This document shows positions 42,526 to 50,559 of a stretch of 57,431 bases of DNA, one piece after another. The notes beneath the pieces were generated by a model, which saw nothing but the letters and a program-made list of their open reading frames with translations, was not told the DNA's origin and did not search any database. Position 1 is the stretch's first letter, and the number at the start of each line of letters is the position of its first letter. Location: NCBI GenBank assembly GCA_052144935.1, contig JBKQPR010000144.1, positions 1 to 57,431 of the forward strand, in the 5' to 3' direction. This DNA comes from JOPF133 sp052144935 (GTDB lineage: Bacteria; Acidobacteriota; Terriglobia; Bryobacterales; Bryobacteraceae). The translations under genes were made by a program, and so were the position numbers.

Positions 42526-44913
42526 ATGCGCGCGGCGCGATTTTTCAGGCACAACCGCGGACTCGCTGCGGTGGCCATCGGATCTCTGGCGCTGGGGATC
42601 GGCGGCAATGTGACCGTGTACAGCGTCGTGCGCGAGATGATTCTCGACGACCTGAGCGCCGCGCGTCCCCACCGGCTGGTGCGCGCCGGCGCCAACGTCT
42701 CTTATACCCAGTACCGCGAGTTGCGGCAGGCGGGCGTATTTCAGGACGTGGCCTTCTACCACAGCTTCCGCACCTGGAATTGGCGGGCGGGCGATCACAG
42801 CGAGATCGTCTGGACGATCGAATCCAGCCCCAACTTCTTCGACGTGCTGGGTGTGCGTGCGGGCAACGGGCGGCTGTTCGGGGCGGCGGACGCGGACGGC
42901 AGCGTAGTGGCCAGCTACGGGTTCTGGAAGCGGGGCCTCGGCGCCGACCCGCGCGCCATCGGGCGGCCCATCGAGTTGAACGGCCGGCTCTATCCGCTGG
43001 TGGGCGTGCTGCCGGAAGATTACCGCAGCGTCTACGGGCTGAGCGTCTCGCCGGAGATTTATGTGCGCACGGTACCCGCCTCGCATCCGGACGACGCTTC
43101 CTGGATCGTGTTCGGACGCCTGCGCGACGGGCAATCGGTGGAGACCGCCCGGCAGGAGCTGGCCGCGGCGGCTGAGCGAATGTGGGGCGCGGAGTTCGCG
43201 CGCCGCTTCGCCACGCTGCGTCCCATGGCCGGTTTCGCGGCGCACACGGTGGTGGAGGGCAACGGCTTCTACCTGTTCTTTGTGGCTCTGTTCGCGGTGG
43301 CGGGGATGATGGCTCTCATCTCCTGCGCCAACGTGGCAGGGCTGCTCGTGGCGCGCGGCCTGAGCCGGCAGCGGGAACTGGCCATCCGCAAGGCCTTGGG
43401 CGCCAGCCGGTGGCAAGTGGCGCGGCCGTTGCTGGCGGAGGCGTCGATGTTGGTGGCGGCGGGCGGCGCGGCGGGGCTGCTGCTCCACGCGTTCCTGGCC
43501 GCGCAGCTTCGTGCGGTGCGGTTTCCTTCGGCTTACGGCGTGCCGTTCGAGTTCCACTTCCGCAACGATGGCGGGCTGCTGTTGTATGCCGCGGCGGTGG
43601 CGCTGGCGGCGCTGGCGGTCTCGGCGCTGGCCCCCGCGATGCGCGGCTCGGGCGTGGACCTCGGGTTGGCGCTGAAGCAAGGTGAGCCGGCGTTCTCCCT
43701 TCGCCGGTGGAATCTGCGCAGCGCCTTTGTGGCGCTGCAGATGGCGCTGGCGGTGATGCTGCTGGCGCTGGGCGCTCTGTTCGCGCGCAGCTTCGTGCAC
43801 GTGGCCACGGCGGACTTGGGCTTCGACGCGGAGCACATCCTGATGGCGGGCGTGCAACGAATGCCACAACGGATGCCACAGCCGGGCCCAGAGGGCACCC
43901 CGGGCGGACCGCCGGACGATGGGACCAACGGATATCGCGAGCGGTTGCTGCGGCGCATCCGCACAGTGCCGGGCGTAGTAGCGGTCAGCTCCACTTCAAT
44001 CCGGCCGCTGGCGGGCGAACTGCCGAAGGCCGCGGTCCGCTGCGAGGGAGACACCGCGCCGGCGCGCGAGGTGTATGTGGCCGGCGTGGGCGAGCGGTAT
44101 TGCGAAACCATGGGCATCGCGATATTGCGCGGCCGCGATTTCCGGATGGACGACGGCGCGCACCGAGGCGCCCTCGGGGGTGCCCTCCGGGCCCGGCCCG
44201 CGATCGTCAACCGCACGCTGGCGCGCCAGTTTTTCGGAGATGGTGACCCGGTGGGCCAACAGCTTCGATTGGGGCGCGAGAGGACGGAGTTGCTGGAGGT
44301 GGTGGGGGTAGCCGCCGATTCCAAACTGCGGTCGCTGGGCGAAGAGAATGTGGCCGCGCTGTACGTGCCGGAGTTCGGCACGGGCCTGCTGGTGCGGGTG
44401 GCGGGAGACGCCGGCCGGTGGATCGCGCCGCTGCGGCGGGCCATGGCGGAGATCGACCCGCAGGCGGCGCTGGACATTCGGCCGATGGCGGATGCGGTGG
44501 CCGGCGGACTGTTCCCCATGCGGATGGCGGCGCTGCTGGTGGGGTCGCTGAGCACCGTGGGGCTGCTGCTGGCGCTGGTGGGATTGTATGCGGCGGTGTC
44601 GCACGCGGTGGGGAAACGGACCCGCGAGATGGGCATTCGGGTGGCGCTGGGCGCGACGCGCGGGAGCATCGTGTGGGTGGCGCTCGGCGACGGCATGGGG
44701 GTGCTGGGACTGGGAGCCGCGGTGGGCCTGGCGCTGGCGGTGGCGGCCATCCGGCCGCTGGCGGGGATCGTTCCGGATGGCGTGAACCCATGGGATCCGG
44801 CGCAGTTCGCGGCGGTGTTGGTCCTGTTGCTGGCGGCGGGAGCGGCGGCCACGGCGGGTCCGGCGCGGCGCGCGGCTCGGGTGGATGCGGCGGTGGCGCT
44901 ACGCGAGGAGTGA
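42526..44913 (+). CDS. ADOP-type ABC transporter permease (duplicated MacB/FtsX)
   Basis: 795 residues from the ATG at 42526, where family sequence starts (RFFRHNRGLAAVAI, LALGIGGN, VYSVV). A first membrane helix, a periplasmic MacB-PCD domain, three FtsX helices (about 255-400), a second PCD domain (about 480-650) and three more helices (about 665-790) give the duplicated layout of the acidobacterial ADOP family. The usual N-terminal helical extension is missing. No ATPase adjoins it, as expected for these orphan permeases. The frame upstream to 42313 covers the AraC remnants and is not part of the gene. Its last 137 bases are duplicated downstream. Confidence 0.85.
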   Translation: MRAARFFRHNRGLAAVAIGSLALGIGGNVTVYSVVREMILDDLSAARPHRLVRAGANVSYTQYRELRQAGVFQDVAFYHSFRTWNWRAGDHSEIVWTIESSPNFFDVLGVRAGNGRLFGAADADGSVVASYGFWKRGLGADPRAIGRPIELNGRLYPLVGVLPEDYRSVYGLSVSPEIYVRTVPASHPDDASWIVFGRLRDGQSVETARQELAAAAERMWGAEFARRFATLRPMAGFAAHTVVEGNGFYLFFVALFAVAGMMALISCANVAGLLVARGLSRQRELAIRKALGASRWQVARPLLAEASMLVAAGGAAGLLLHAFLAAQLRAVRFPSAYGVPFEFHFRNDGGLLLYAAAVALAALAVSALAPAMRGSGVDLGLALKQGEPAFSLRRWNLRSAFVALQMALAVMLLALGALFARSFVHVATADLGFDAEHILMAGVQRMPQRMPQPGPEGTPGGPPDDGTNGYRERLLRRIRTVPGVVAVSSTSIRPLAGELPKAAVRCEGDTAPAREVYVAGVGERYCETMGIAILRGRDFRMDDGAHRGALGGALRARPAIVNRTLARQFFGDGDPVGQQLRLGRERTELLEVVGVAADSKLRSLGEENVAALYVPEFGTGLLVRVAGDAGRWIAPLRRAMAEIDPQAALDIRPMADAVAGGLFPMRMAALLVGSLSTVGLLLALVGLYAAVSHAVGKRTREMGIRVALGATRGSIVWVALGDGMGVLGLGAAVGLALAVAAIRPLAGIVPDGVNPWDPAQFAAVLVLLLAAGAAATAGPARRAARVDAAVALREE

Positions 44914-45164
44914 GGCGGCTGCTGTGGCGGACGGGGTCTTTCCCAACTGGTCCAGGGCGCCGGCGAAAGAATGGCGTGAACCCATGGGATGCGGCGCAGT
45001 TCGCGGCGGTGTTGGGGCTCTTGCTGGCGGCGAGGGCGGCGGCCACGGCGGGTCCGGCGCGGCGCGCGGCTCGGGTGGATGCGGCGGTGGCGCTACGCGA
45101 GGAGTGAGGCGGCCGCCTGGCGGACGGTTTCTTCCAAGTGGTCCAGCGCGCCGGCGAAAAAATG
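44777..45164. repeat. 194-bp tandem duplication across two convergent gene ends
   Basis: The unit starting ATGGCGTGAACCCATGGGA occurs at 44777 and again at 44971, an offset of 194 bases. Each unit holds the last 137 bases of the ADOP gene and the last 57 bases of the convergent alpha/beta-hydrolase gene. The intact ADOP end is in copy one, and the intact hydrolase end is in copy two, so both genes keep a full reading frame. The two copies differ at scattered positions, so the event is not very recent. Confidence 0.85.
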
Positions 45165-45758
45165 ATCGGCCGATTCGACCCAATGGATCTGCTTGGGGCC
45201 TGGCAGCGTGGCGTAGACCGCCTCCAGTTCGGGCCGCGGACCGAACTGGTCGTGAGTGCTCTGGACGAAGATTTTGGGGATGGCGCAGGTTTCCAGGTAT
45301 GCAACGTCGCCCAGGCGCGTGGGAAAGCCGGCGGCCAGCAGAAAGCGCGCGCTGGGGGTGCCCTCTTTGCCTGCGCGGCGCTGGATCGAACAACCCAGCC
45401 GCGTCACCACGCGGGCGCCGAACGAGAAGCCGGCCAGGGCGAAGGGCAAGCCTGGATAGCGGGTCCGCAGCCAATCGAGAGCCGCGCGCGCGTCCTCGAT
45501 TTCGCCGGTGAGATGGGCGTGCTCGCCCGCGCTCTTCCCTACCCCGCGGAAGTTGAAGCGCAGCACCGCAACGCCCGCCCGCCGCAGGCCGCGGGCTATC
45601 CGGAAGACCACTTTGTTGTGCAGAGTGCCGCCATAGAGCGGGTGCGGATGGCAAACCACGGCGGCGAGCGACGGCGGCGAGTCTTCGGGTTCCTCGAGCA
45701 ACGCTTCCAGGCGGCCGGCGGGTCCCGCCAGCCAGCGCGATTCGATGCGGCGCGCCAC
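45093..45758 (-). CDS. Alpha/beta hydrolase (YfhR/dienelactone-like small hydrolase)
   Basis: 221 residues. VVCHPHPLYGGTLHNKVV (HPHP.GG) and LRFNFRGVGKSAG mark the family of small intracellular hydrolases. The nucleophile elbow is AGFSFGARV. The acid loop is FVQSTHDQFGP, and His in ESADHFFAG completes the triad. It is the last gene of the minus-strand operon that starts at rpe, one base after yajQ. Its final 57 bases are present twice because of the tandem duplication. Confidence 0.85.
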   Translation of the reverse strand: MARRIESRWLAGPAGRLEALLEEPEDSPPSLAAVVCHPHPLYGGTLHNKVVFRIARGLRRAGVAVLRFNFRGVGKSAGEHAHLTGEIEDARAALDWLRTRYPGLPFALAGFSFGARVVTRLGCSIQRRAGKEGTPSARFLLAAGFPTRLGDVAYLETCAIPKIFVQSTHDQFGPRPELEAVYATLPGPKQIHWVESADHFFAGALDHLEETVRQAAASLLA

Positions 45759-46259
45759 TCAGTTGGTGCGGTAGTTGGTGAACTGCATGTCGATGCCGAA
45801 ATCGGTCTCGCGCAGCAGCTTGATGACCGATTGCAAAACGTCGCGGTCGCGCCCGGAGACGCGCACGAAATCGCCCTGGATGGAGGCCTGCACTTTGAGC
45901 TTGCTGTCCTTGACTTTCTTGACGATCTCGCGGGCCTTCTCGGTGGAGATGCCCTGCTGCAAGGTGATCTCCTGCCGCACCGTGGAGCCGGCCGCGGGAA
46001 GAATCTCGCCATAAGACAGGCCCTTCAGAGGCACTTTGCGCTTGACCAGCTTGGATTCCAGAATGTCCACTACGGCCTTGAGCTTGAACTCGTCCTTGCT
46101 GGCCAGGGCGATCTTGCTCTCCTTGTCGTTCAGCTCGATGTTGGAGTGGGAATCCTTCAGGTCGTAGCGCTGCTGGACTTCCTTGAGCGCCTGCTGCACG
46201 GCGTTGAGGACTTCCGGCAGTTCAATCTTGGAAACTACGTCGAACGTGTTGTCGGGCAT
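45759..46259 (-). CDS. yajQ: YajQ-family nucleotide-binding protein
   Basis: At 166 residues this is the normal family size. It starts with MPDNTFDVVSKIELPEVLNA and contains QQRYDLKDS, GKLV-like KLVKRKVPLKGLSYG, EITLQQGIS, KVKDSKLKVQASIQGDFVRV and a C-terminal MQFTNYR. The two-domain fold binds nucleic acids or, in Xanthomonas, cyclic di-GMP. It lies three bases after the response regulator gene in the same operon, which could make the operon a signalling unit. Confidence 0.92.
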   Translation of the reverse strand: MPDNTFDVVSKIELPEVLNAVQQALKEVQQRYDLKDSHSNIELNDKESKIALASKDEFKLKAVVDILESKLVKRKVPLKGLSYGEILPAAGSTVRQEITLQQGISTEKAREIVKKVKDSKLKVQASIQGDFVRVSGRDRDVLQSVIKLLRETDFGIDMQFTNYRTN

Positions 46260-46262
46260 AAA

Positions 46263-47654
46263 TTATTTCTTGTCGGGGGCCGCGGGGCGCGGGCTGGATT
46301 CGGGATCGGCCGCCGGACGGGTATTGGAAACGGCCCCGCGCGGGCTGGGATCGGGATCGACCGCCGGTCGGGTACTGGAAGCGGCCCCGCGCGGGCTGGG
46401 ATCGGGATCGACCGCTGGACGGGTATTGGAAACCGCCCCGCGCGGGCTGGGATCGGGATCGCCCGCCGGACGGGTGTTGGAAACCGCCCCGCGCGGGCTG
46501 GGATCCGGATCGACCGCTGGACGAGTATTGGAAACCGCCCCGCGCGGGCTGGGATCCGGATCGACCGCCGGACAGGTATTGGAAACCGCCCCGCGCGGGC
46601 TGGAATCGGGATCGACCGCCGGACGGGTATTGGAAACCGCCCTACGCGGGCTGGGATCGGGATCGGCCGCCGGACGGGTATTGGAAACCGCCCCGCGCGG
46701 GCCGGGATCGGGATCGACCGCCGGACGGGTGTTGGAAACCGCCCTGCGCGGGCTGGGATCGGGGTCGGCCGCCGGACGAACGTTGGGGAATAAAGAATCG
46801 AGGGCCGGGGAACGGGGAGCGGAGGAGGGAACTTCGGGGTCCGGGTAGCTCAAATCCAGGCCGAGGATCGAGCCGGGTCGCGAGCGCAACGGGCTGACGC
46901 GGCGTACAGACTCCAGCCTGGGAGGCGGCGCGGCGGGCTCCCCAGACCTTTTTGACTCGGCAGCCGGTTTGGGTGAGGGCGGCGCCGGAATCAGAGCCGG
47001 AACCGGAGCCGGTTTGGACGCGGAAGACACTTCCGGAGCCGTAGAGGCGGGGGACGCTTGTTGCGCAGGGGACTTGCGGCTCTGCAACACCGCCAGCACG
47101 CGGGCGGCGATCTCGTCCACCATCTTCTCCATGGCGGCGTCCAGAGCCACCGTGACGGCGGCGCGCACCTGTTCGGCATCCACTACGGTGATGAAGGGAA
47201 CCGCGCCCTTGGCCGGAGGCGCGAACTTTGGGCCGCGGGGGCCAGGGGGGCCGGCAGGGCCGGGCGGGAGTTGGGCGCGATCCTGGACGGCGCGCTCGGC
47301 CAAGGGCTTCACGGTGGCGATGAGGACGCTCGCCTCAAAGGGCTTCTTCAGCGTGGCATCGGCTTCCACACGCTTCACCTGCTCGTCATCGAGCGGTTCC
47401 AGCACCCCCGCGGTGAGAACTACGCGGACGTGGCGGTGGCGCGGGCTCATCTTCAGAAACTGGCAGATTTCGTAGCCTGAGCGGCCCGGCATGACGGTAT
47501 CGGCCAACACCACATCGGGGTCCACATCGTCCATGCGAATGAGCGCCGAGTCGGCGTTGCTGACGGTGACGACTTCGAAACCCTCTTCACTCAGAATACG
47601 CTCGCCCATCCGCTGAGCGTGCGGGCTGTCGTCCACCAGTAGAATGCGGCTCAT
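46263..47654 (-). CDS. Response regulator with proline-rich linker and 17-residue C-terminal repeats
   Basis: 463 residues. The receiver domain is at 1-120 with the acidic pocket LLVDDSPH, phosphoacceptor Asp52 (LADTVMPG), Thr in LTAG and Lys in LKKPF (about 103). A collagen-like PPGPAGPPGPRGP stretch, a helical segment (AAMEKMVDEIAARVLAVLQ) and a long Pro/Ala/Ser linker follow. The C-terminal 170 residues are ten copies of a 17-residue unit, AVSNTRPAVDPDPSPRG and variants. There is no DNA-binding domain. The start overlaps the BamD-like stop by four bases. It probably acts through protein contacts or as a scaffold. Confidence 0.85.
   Translation of the reverse strand: MSRILLVDDSPHAQRMGERILSEEGFEVVTVSNADSALIRMDDVDPDVVLADTVMPGRSGYEICQFLKMSPRHRHVRVVLTAGVLEPLDDEQVKRVEADATLKKPFEASVLIATVKPLAERAVQDRAQLPPGPAGPPGPRGPKFAPPAKGAVPFITVVDAEQVRAAVTVALDAAMEKMVDEIAARVLAVLQSRKSPAQQASPASTAPEVSSASKPAPVPALIPAPPSPKPAAESKRSGEPAAPPPRLESVRRVSPLRSRPGSILGLDLSYPDPEVPSSAPRSPALDSLFPNVRPAADPDPSPRRAVSNTRPAVDPDPGPRGAVSNTRPAADPDPSPRRAVSNTRPAVDPDSSPRGAVSNTCPAVDPDPSPRGAVSNTRPAVDPDPSPRGAVSNTRPAGDPDPSPRGAVSNTRPAVDPDPSPRGAASSTRPAVDPDPSPRGAVSNTRPAADPESSPRPAAPDKK
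46280..46800. repeat. In-frame 51-bp minisatellite, about ten copies
   Basis: The unit begins GTATTGGAAACGGCCCCGCG and recurs every 51 bases about ten times, with point differences such as GTG for GTA, CGGG/CGGA and single codon swaps (Val/Ala/Gly in the PA.DP position). Because 51 is a multiple of three, copy-number change keeps the response regulator in frame. The opposite strand is also open across the array, producing long shadow frames. Confidence 0.95.
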
Positions 47655-49054
47655 TTGGTGGAGGCTTTGGCCGCTGCCTTCTTCACGGCCGGCGGGGCGT
47701 CGGCGGGTAGGGGCTTGAGCTTGTCGAGCACCTTTTTGCTCACTCCAGTCTTGATCAAATCGTTCACCGAGAGGTAGGGCCGCATCAGGACGATGCGCTT
47801 GGCCATCAGCTTGTTGATGCCGGGCAGCTTGGCGATTTCGGACTCGGGGGCCATGTTGAGATCGATGCCAGTGCGCGTGACGGCCACCGGTTTGAGCGGC
47901 TGCGTTTGCGGCGCGGCGGGAGATCCGCCCGCGGAGCCGCCCGCGGCCGTTCCGGTGGCGCCGGCGGCGCCCGGAGGGTTGGCGCGCGCGTCGGGAGCCT
48001 TATCGAGGACGTTTTCGCTAGGTTGCGTGGCGGTGACGTCGGTCACACCTTGTGTGCCGGCGGCGACCTGCGGCACGCTTTTTGGAACGGTGGGACGGAA
48101 GCCGGTCATCGGCGGGCTGCCGGATTTGGCTGCCAAAGTGGTGTCGGGCCGCGAGCCGAAGGGACCCCAGGCCTTGGCTAGTAGGCTGCGCTTGCCGCGA
48201 TTGTCAAGGTCGTATTTCATGCGCGCCATGGCCGCGGGATCGGCTTCCGGCACGGGCCGCTTCATCTGCTGGAGCAGATCCTTGGCGGCATCCGCGTGGA
48301 TGCTCAGGGGATAGTCCTTGACGATTCTGGCGTAGGCCTCGGCTTGCTGATCCTCGAAACGGTCGCCCATGCGGCGGTAGGAATCGGCCAGTTCCCAGAG
48401 CGCCTCATCGGCCTGGCTATAGAGCGGGAACTGATTGGACACCCCCTCCAGGCGGTTGGCGGCCGCGGGCATGCTGCCCTTGTGGTGGTAGAACGTGCCG
48501 ACCTTGAATTCCGCGTCGGCCAGCACTTCCTGCGAATTGCGCATCATCTGCTGAGCTTCGGGCGCGAACTTACTGTTGGGGAACTGCACCAGGAGCTGGC
48601 GGCACTCGTCCTCGGCGCGCAGAGCATGCACGGGGTCGCGGTCGGCCTTTTCCATCTGCTGATACTGCATCTTGCAGATCTTCTCCTGGGCCTCGGCGGC
48701 TTCCTCCATGGTGGGATAGAAAAGGATGAAGTCCTTGTACTCGGCTTCGGCCTGGGCGAAACCGTGAGCGCCACCCTCGCGATACCAGCTATCCGCCACG
48801 GCCAGTTTGGCTTTGGCGAGGTATTCGCTGTTGTCGTAGGTGTTCATCATGGTCTGCAGCAGCAGGCGGGCCTTCTCGAAACGGCTGTGTTCGATGTCCT
48901 GGATGGCCAGATCGAAGAGCACCTTGTCGGGCTGCTGCGTGTCTTTGGTGATGGGGTTATCGTATTTCTTCTTCTTCCCGTAAGCGTAGGAGCTCAGGAG
49001 AACCGCCAGCGCCAGAAGCACGGCGGCGTATCGGATGGTTTGTCGCAGCATCAT
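47651..49054 (-). CDS. BamD-like tetratricopeptide protein with C-terminal helix-hairpin-helix
   Basis: 467 residues. A signal peptide is at about 1-26 (LLALAVLLSSYAYG), without an obvious lipobox. Tetratricopeptide-type repeats run to about 280 with the BamD/YfiO pattern (LFDLAIQDIEHSRFEKARLL, AEYKDFILFYPT, CRQLLVQFPNSKFAPEAQQM, YARIVKDYPLS). A low-complexity Ala/Pro/Thr linker (about 300-400) joins this to a ComEA-like helix-hairpin-helix (DLNMAPESEIAKLPGINKLM, then AKRI) and a Lys/Ala tail. BamD helps insert outer-membrane proteins; an added DNA-binding-type HhH is unusual. Confidence 0.75.
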   Translation of the reverse strand: MMLRQTIRYAAVLLALAVLLSSYAYGKKKKYDNPITKDTQQPDKVLFDLAIQDIEHSRFEKARLLLQTMMNTYDNSEYLAKAKLAVADSWYREGGAHGFAQAEAEYKDFILFYPTMEEAAEAQEKICKMQYQQMEKADRDPVHALRAEDECRQLLVQFPNSKFAPEAQQMMRNSQEVLADAEFKVGTFYHHKGSMPAAANRLEGVSNQFPLYSQADEALWELADSYRRMGDRFEDQQAEAYARIVKDYPLSIHADAAKDLLQQMKRPVPEADPAAMARMKYDLDNRGKRSLLAKAWGPFGSRPDTTLAAKSGSPPMTGFRPTVPKSVPQVAAGTQGVTDVTATQPSENVLDKAPDARANPPGAAGATGTAAGGSAGGSPAAPQTQPLKPVAVTRTGIDLNMAPESEIAKLPGINKLMAKRIVLMRPYLSVNDLIKTGVSKKVLDKLKPLPADAPPAVKKAAAKASTK

Positions 49055-49072
49055 GATGAATCAGCTCACTCT

Positions 49073-49747
49073 TCAGCATCGAACGGCGGTGGCATTGGCG
49101 GCGATATCGCGCATGAAACGCACTTCGGCCTCGGCATCGGGGCTGTGAAAGATGGCCGACCCTGTGACGATCCAATCACACCCGGCGCGAACGACCTCCG
49201 CCAGGTTTTCCCGATGCACGCCGCCGTCGATCTCGATGGGTAGCGTTAACTTCTTATCCTGCCGCATCCAATGCAGCTTGCGGACTTTGTTCAGTACGTA
49301 AGGAATCAGTTTCTGCCCGCCAAACCCCGGGTTGACGCTCATCAATAGCACGTAGTCCGCCACCTCCAGCACGTCCTCCAGCACCGCGACCGGGGTGGCG
49401 GGGTTGAGGACCACGCCTGCCAGGGCGCCTTTGCCGCGGATGGTTCCGAGCGTGCCATCCAAATGGCGGCAAGCTTCATAGTGTACCGAAACCGAGTTGG
49501 CGCCGGCGTCCACGAAGGCGGCCGCGTAGCGATCGGGATCTGCGATCATAAGGTGACAATCGAGATGCAGGCGCGTGGACTTGCGGATGGACTCCACCAC
49601 GGGCGGGCCGATCGTGATATTGCGGACGAAATGGCCGTCCATGACATCGATGTGCAGCATTTTGGCTCCGCCGCGCTCCACGCGAGCGATCTCGTCGGCC
49701 AGGCGGGCGAAGTCCGCGGACAGGATTGAGGGAACAATTTCAATCAT
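49073..49747 (-). CDS. rpe: Ribulose-phosphate 3-epimerase
   Basis: At 224 residues this is the normal size. TIM-barrel motifs: VPSILSADFARL, LHIDVMDGHFVRNIT (metal His/Asp), LDCHLMIADP, LMSVNPGFGGQ, IEIDGGVHREN and VTGSAIF. It interconverts ribulose-5-P and xylulose-5-P in the pentose phosphate pathway. It is the first gene of the operon rpe, BamD-like, response regulator, yajQ, hydrolase. Confidence 0.95.
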   Translation of the reverse strand: MIEIVPSILSADFARLADEIARVERGGAKMLHIDVMDGHFVRNITIGPPVVESIRKSTRLHLDCHLMIADPDRYAAAFVDAGANSVSVHYEACRHLDGTLGTIRGKGALAGVVLNPATPVAVLEDVLEVADYVLLMSVNPGFGGQKLIPYVLNKVRKLHWMRQDKKLTLPIEIDGGVHRENLAEVVRAGCDWIVTGSAIFHSPDAEAEVRFMRDIAANATAVRC

Positions 49748-49817
49748 TTGCGGGCTTACCTGATTTTATCATAGGAGCGGGATCGCGGAGTCTTCTGAGT
49801 TACTCCGTTTTACTCCG

Positions 49818-50054
49818 TCAAGAGGTTTCGTTGGAAAATTTCGCAAATCCCGCGACCGCCTTCCACGCGAAGCCGGTGGCTGGGTCGGCGCGCAAAGGAG
49901 AGTTGCGTCTTTGCAGGGCCTGGAGATAGAGCTGCTCGTCATAGGGTTTGCCGTCCTTCCAACATCGAAAAATGATGCGAACCCATTTGTAGGCGAGTCC
50001 CCGCACCGCCGCGTGGTGCTCCTTGCCCTGGGCACGCTGCGACTCGCCTCCCAT
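49818..50054 (-). pseudogene. 3' remnant of an IS110/IS116-type transposase
   Basis: The minus strand encodes AQGKEHHAAVRGLAYKWVRI, then FRCWKDGKPYDE and LYLQALQRRNSPL, which matches the C-terminal end of IS110/IS116-like transposases. The first two thirds of the protein, including the DEDD and Ser catalytic parts, are missing. The flanking 50055-50389 has no gene; a hairpin of TTTCCCCC / GGGGGAAA lies at 50123-50141. The remnant lies just before tRNA-Thr, in a typical insertion zone. Confidence 0.55.
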
Positions 50055-50389
50055 AACGCCATTTGGGGTCCGTGCGGCCGGATTGCTGGTGCGATGCCAT
50101 GTGGGTGGTTCCCCGCCCCGGCTTTCCCCCCGAGGGGGAAACGGGAAAGGGGGGACTCAAAATTCCTTGCTGGCGCGGGCAATTTGCCTGCGCCTCACAC
50201 CAAGACGGCATTCCGGCCCACCTCTGCCTCTGCCGTAACCCCTTGCATCTACTCAAAAGCCAGAATTCCCCGACAAGGTTCTCCAAGTTACGTGTTCTCC
50301 GCACTTGGATCCCCAACAAGGCCTCTTGAGCGGCCGATCGCTTCGAATTTGCGAGATTCGCTCCGCGTTGTTAGAATCAAAAGCACAGG

Positions 50390-50465
50390 GCCACCCTAGC
50401 TCAGTTGGTAGAGCGGCTGATTCGTAATCAGCAGGTCGCCGGTTCGATCCCGGCGGGTGGCTCCA
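50390..50465 (+). tRNA. tRNA-Thr (anticodon CGT)
   Basis: 76 bases with encoded CCA. The acceptor arms GCCACCC and GGGTGGC pair fully. The D arm is GCTC...GAGC. The anticodon stem-loop CTGAT-TTCGTAA-style reads CTGATTCGTAATCAG, giving anticodon CGT. The T arm is GCCGG-TTCGATC-CCGGC. The discriminator is T. An integrase gene on the opposite strand begins 95 bases past its 3' end, so this tRNA is the likely attachment site of the element to its right and has been kept intact. Confidence 0.97.
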
Positions 50466-50531
50466 GAACTTCTCTGAAAACAAAAGACTTCCCCGAACAC
50501 TCCAACCTCAGAACTCTCCATTTGAGCTCCA

Positions 50532-50553
50532 ACTGTGCCAAAACTGTGCCAAA
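50532..50553. repeat. Tandem 11-bp repeat between tRNA-Thr and the integrase gene
   Basis: ACTGTGCCAAA occurs twice head to tail (50532-50542, 50543-50553). Position between the attachment site and the integrase fits arm-type integrase-binding sites at attL. A comparable tandem 11-bp pair stands beside the tRNA-Arg fragment at 4695-4717. Confidence 0.55.
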
Positions 50554-50559
50554 ACCCCT

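Noticed and set aside
44899..45654. Second, longer alpha/beta-hydrolase frame on the minus strand
   Set aside because: It is in a different frame from the motif-bearing hydrolase and only picks up the duplicated C-terminal piece at its end.
45138..46793. 551-codon forward frame across the hydrolase, yajQ and response regulator genes
   Set aside because: It runs antisense through three clear genes and continues only because the 51-bp repeats are open in several frames.
46280..46800. CRISPR or non-coding satellite
   Set aside because: The repeat is contiguous, has no spacers, is 51 bases long and stays in frame with the response regulator coding sequence.
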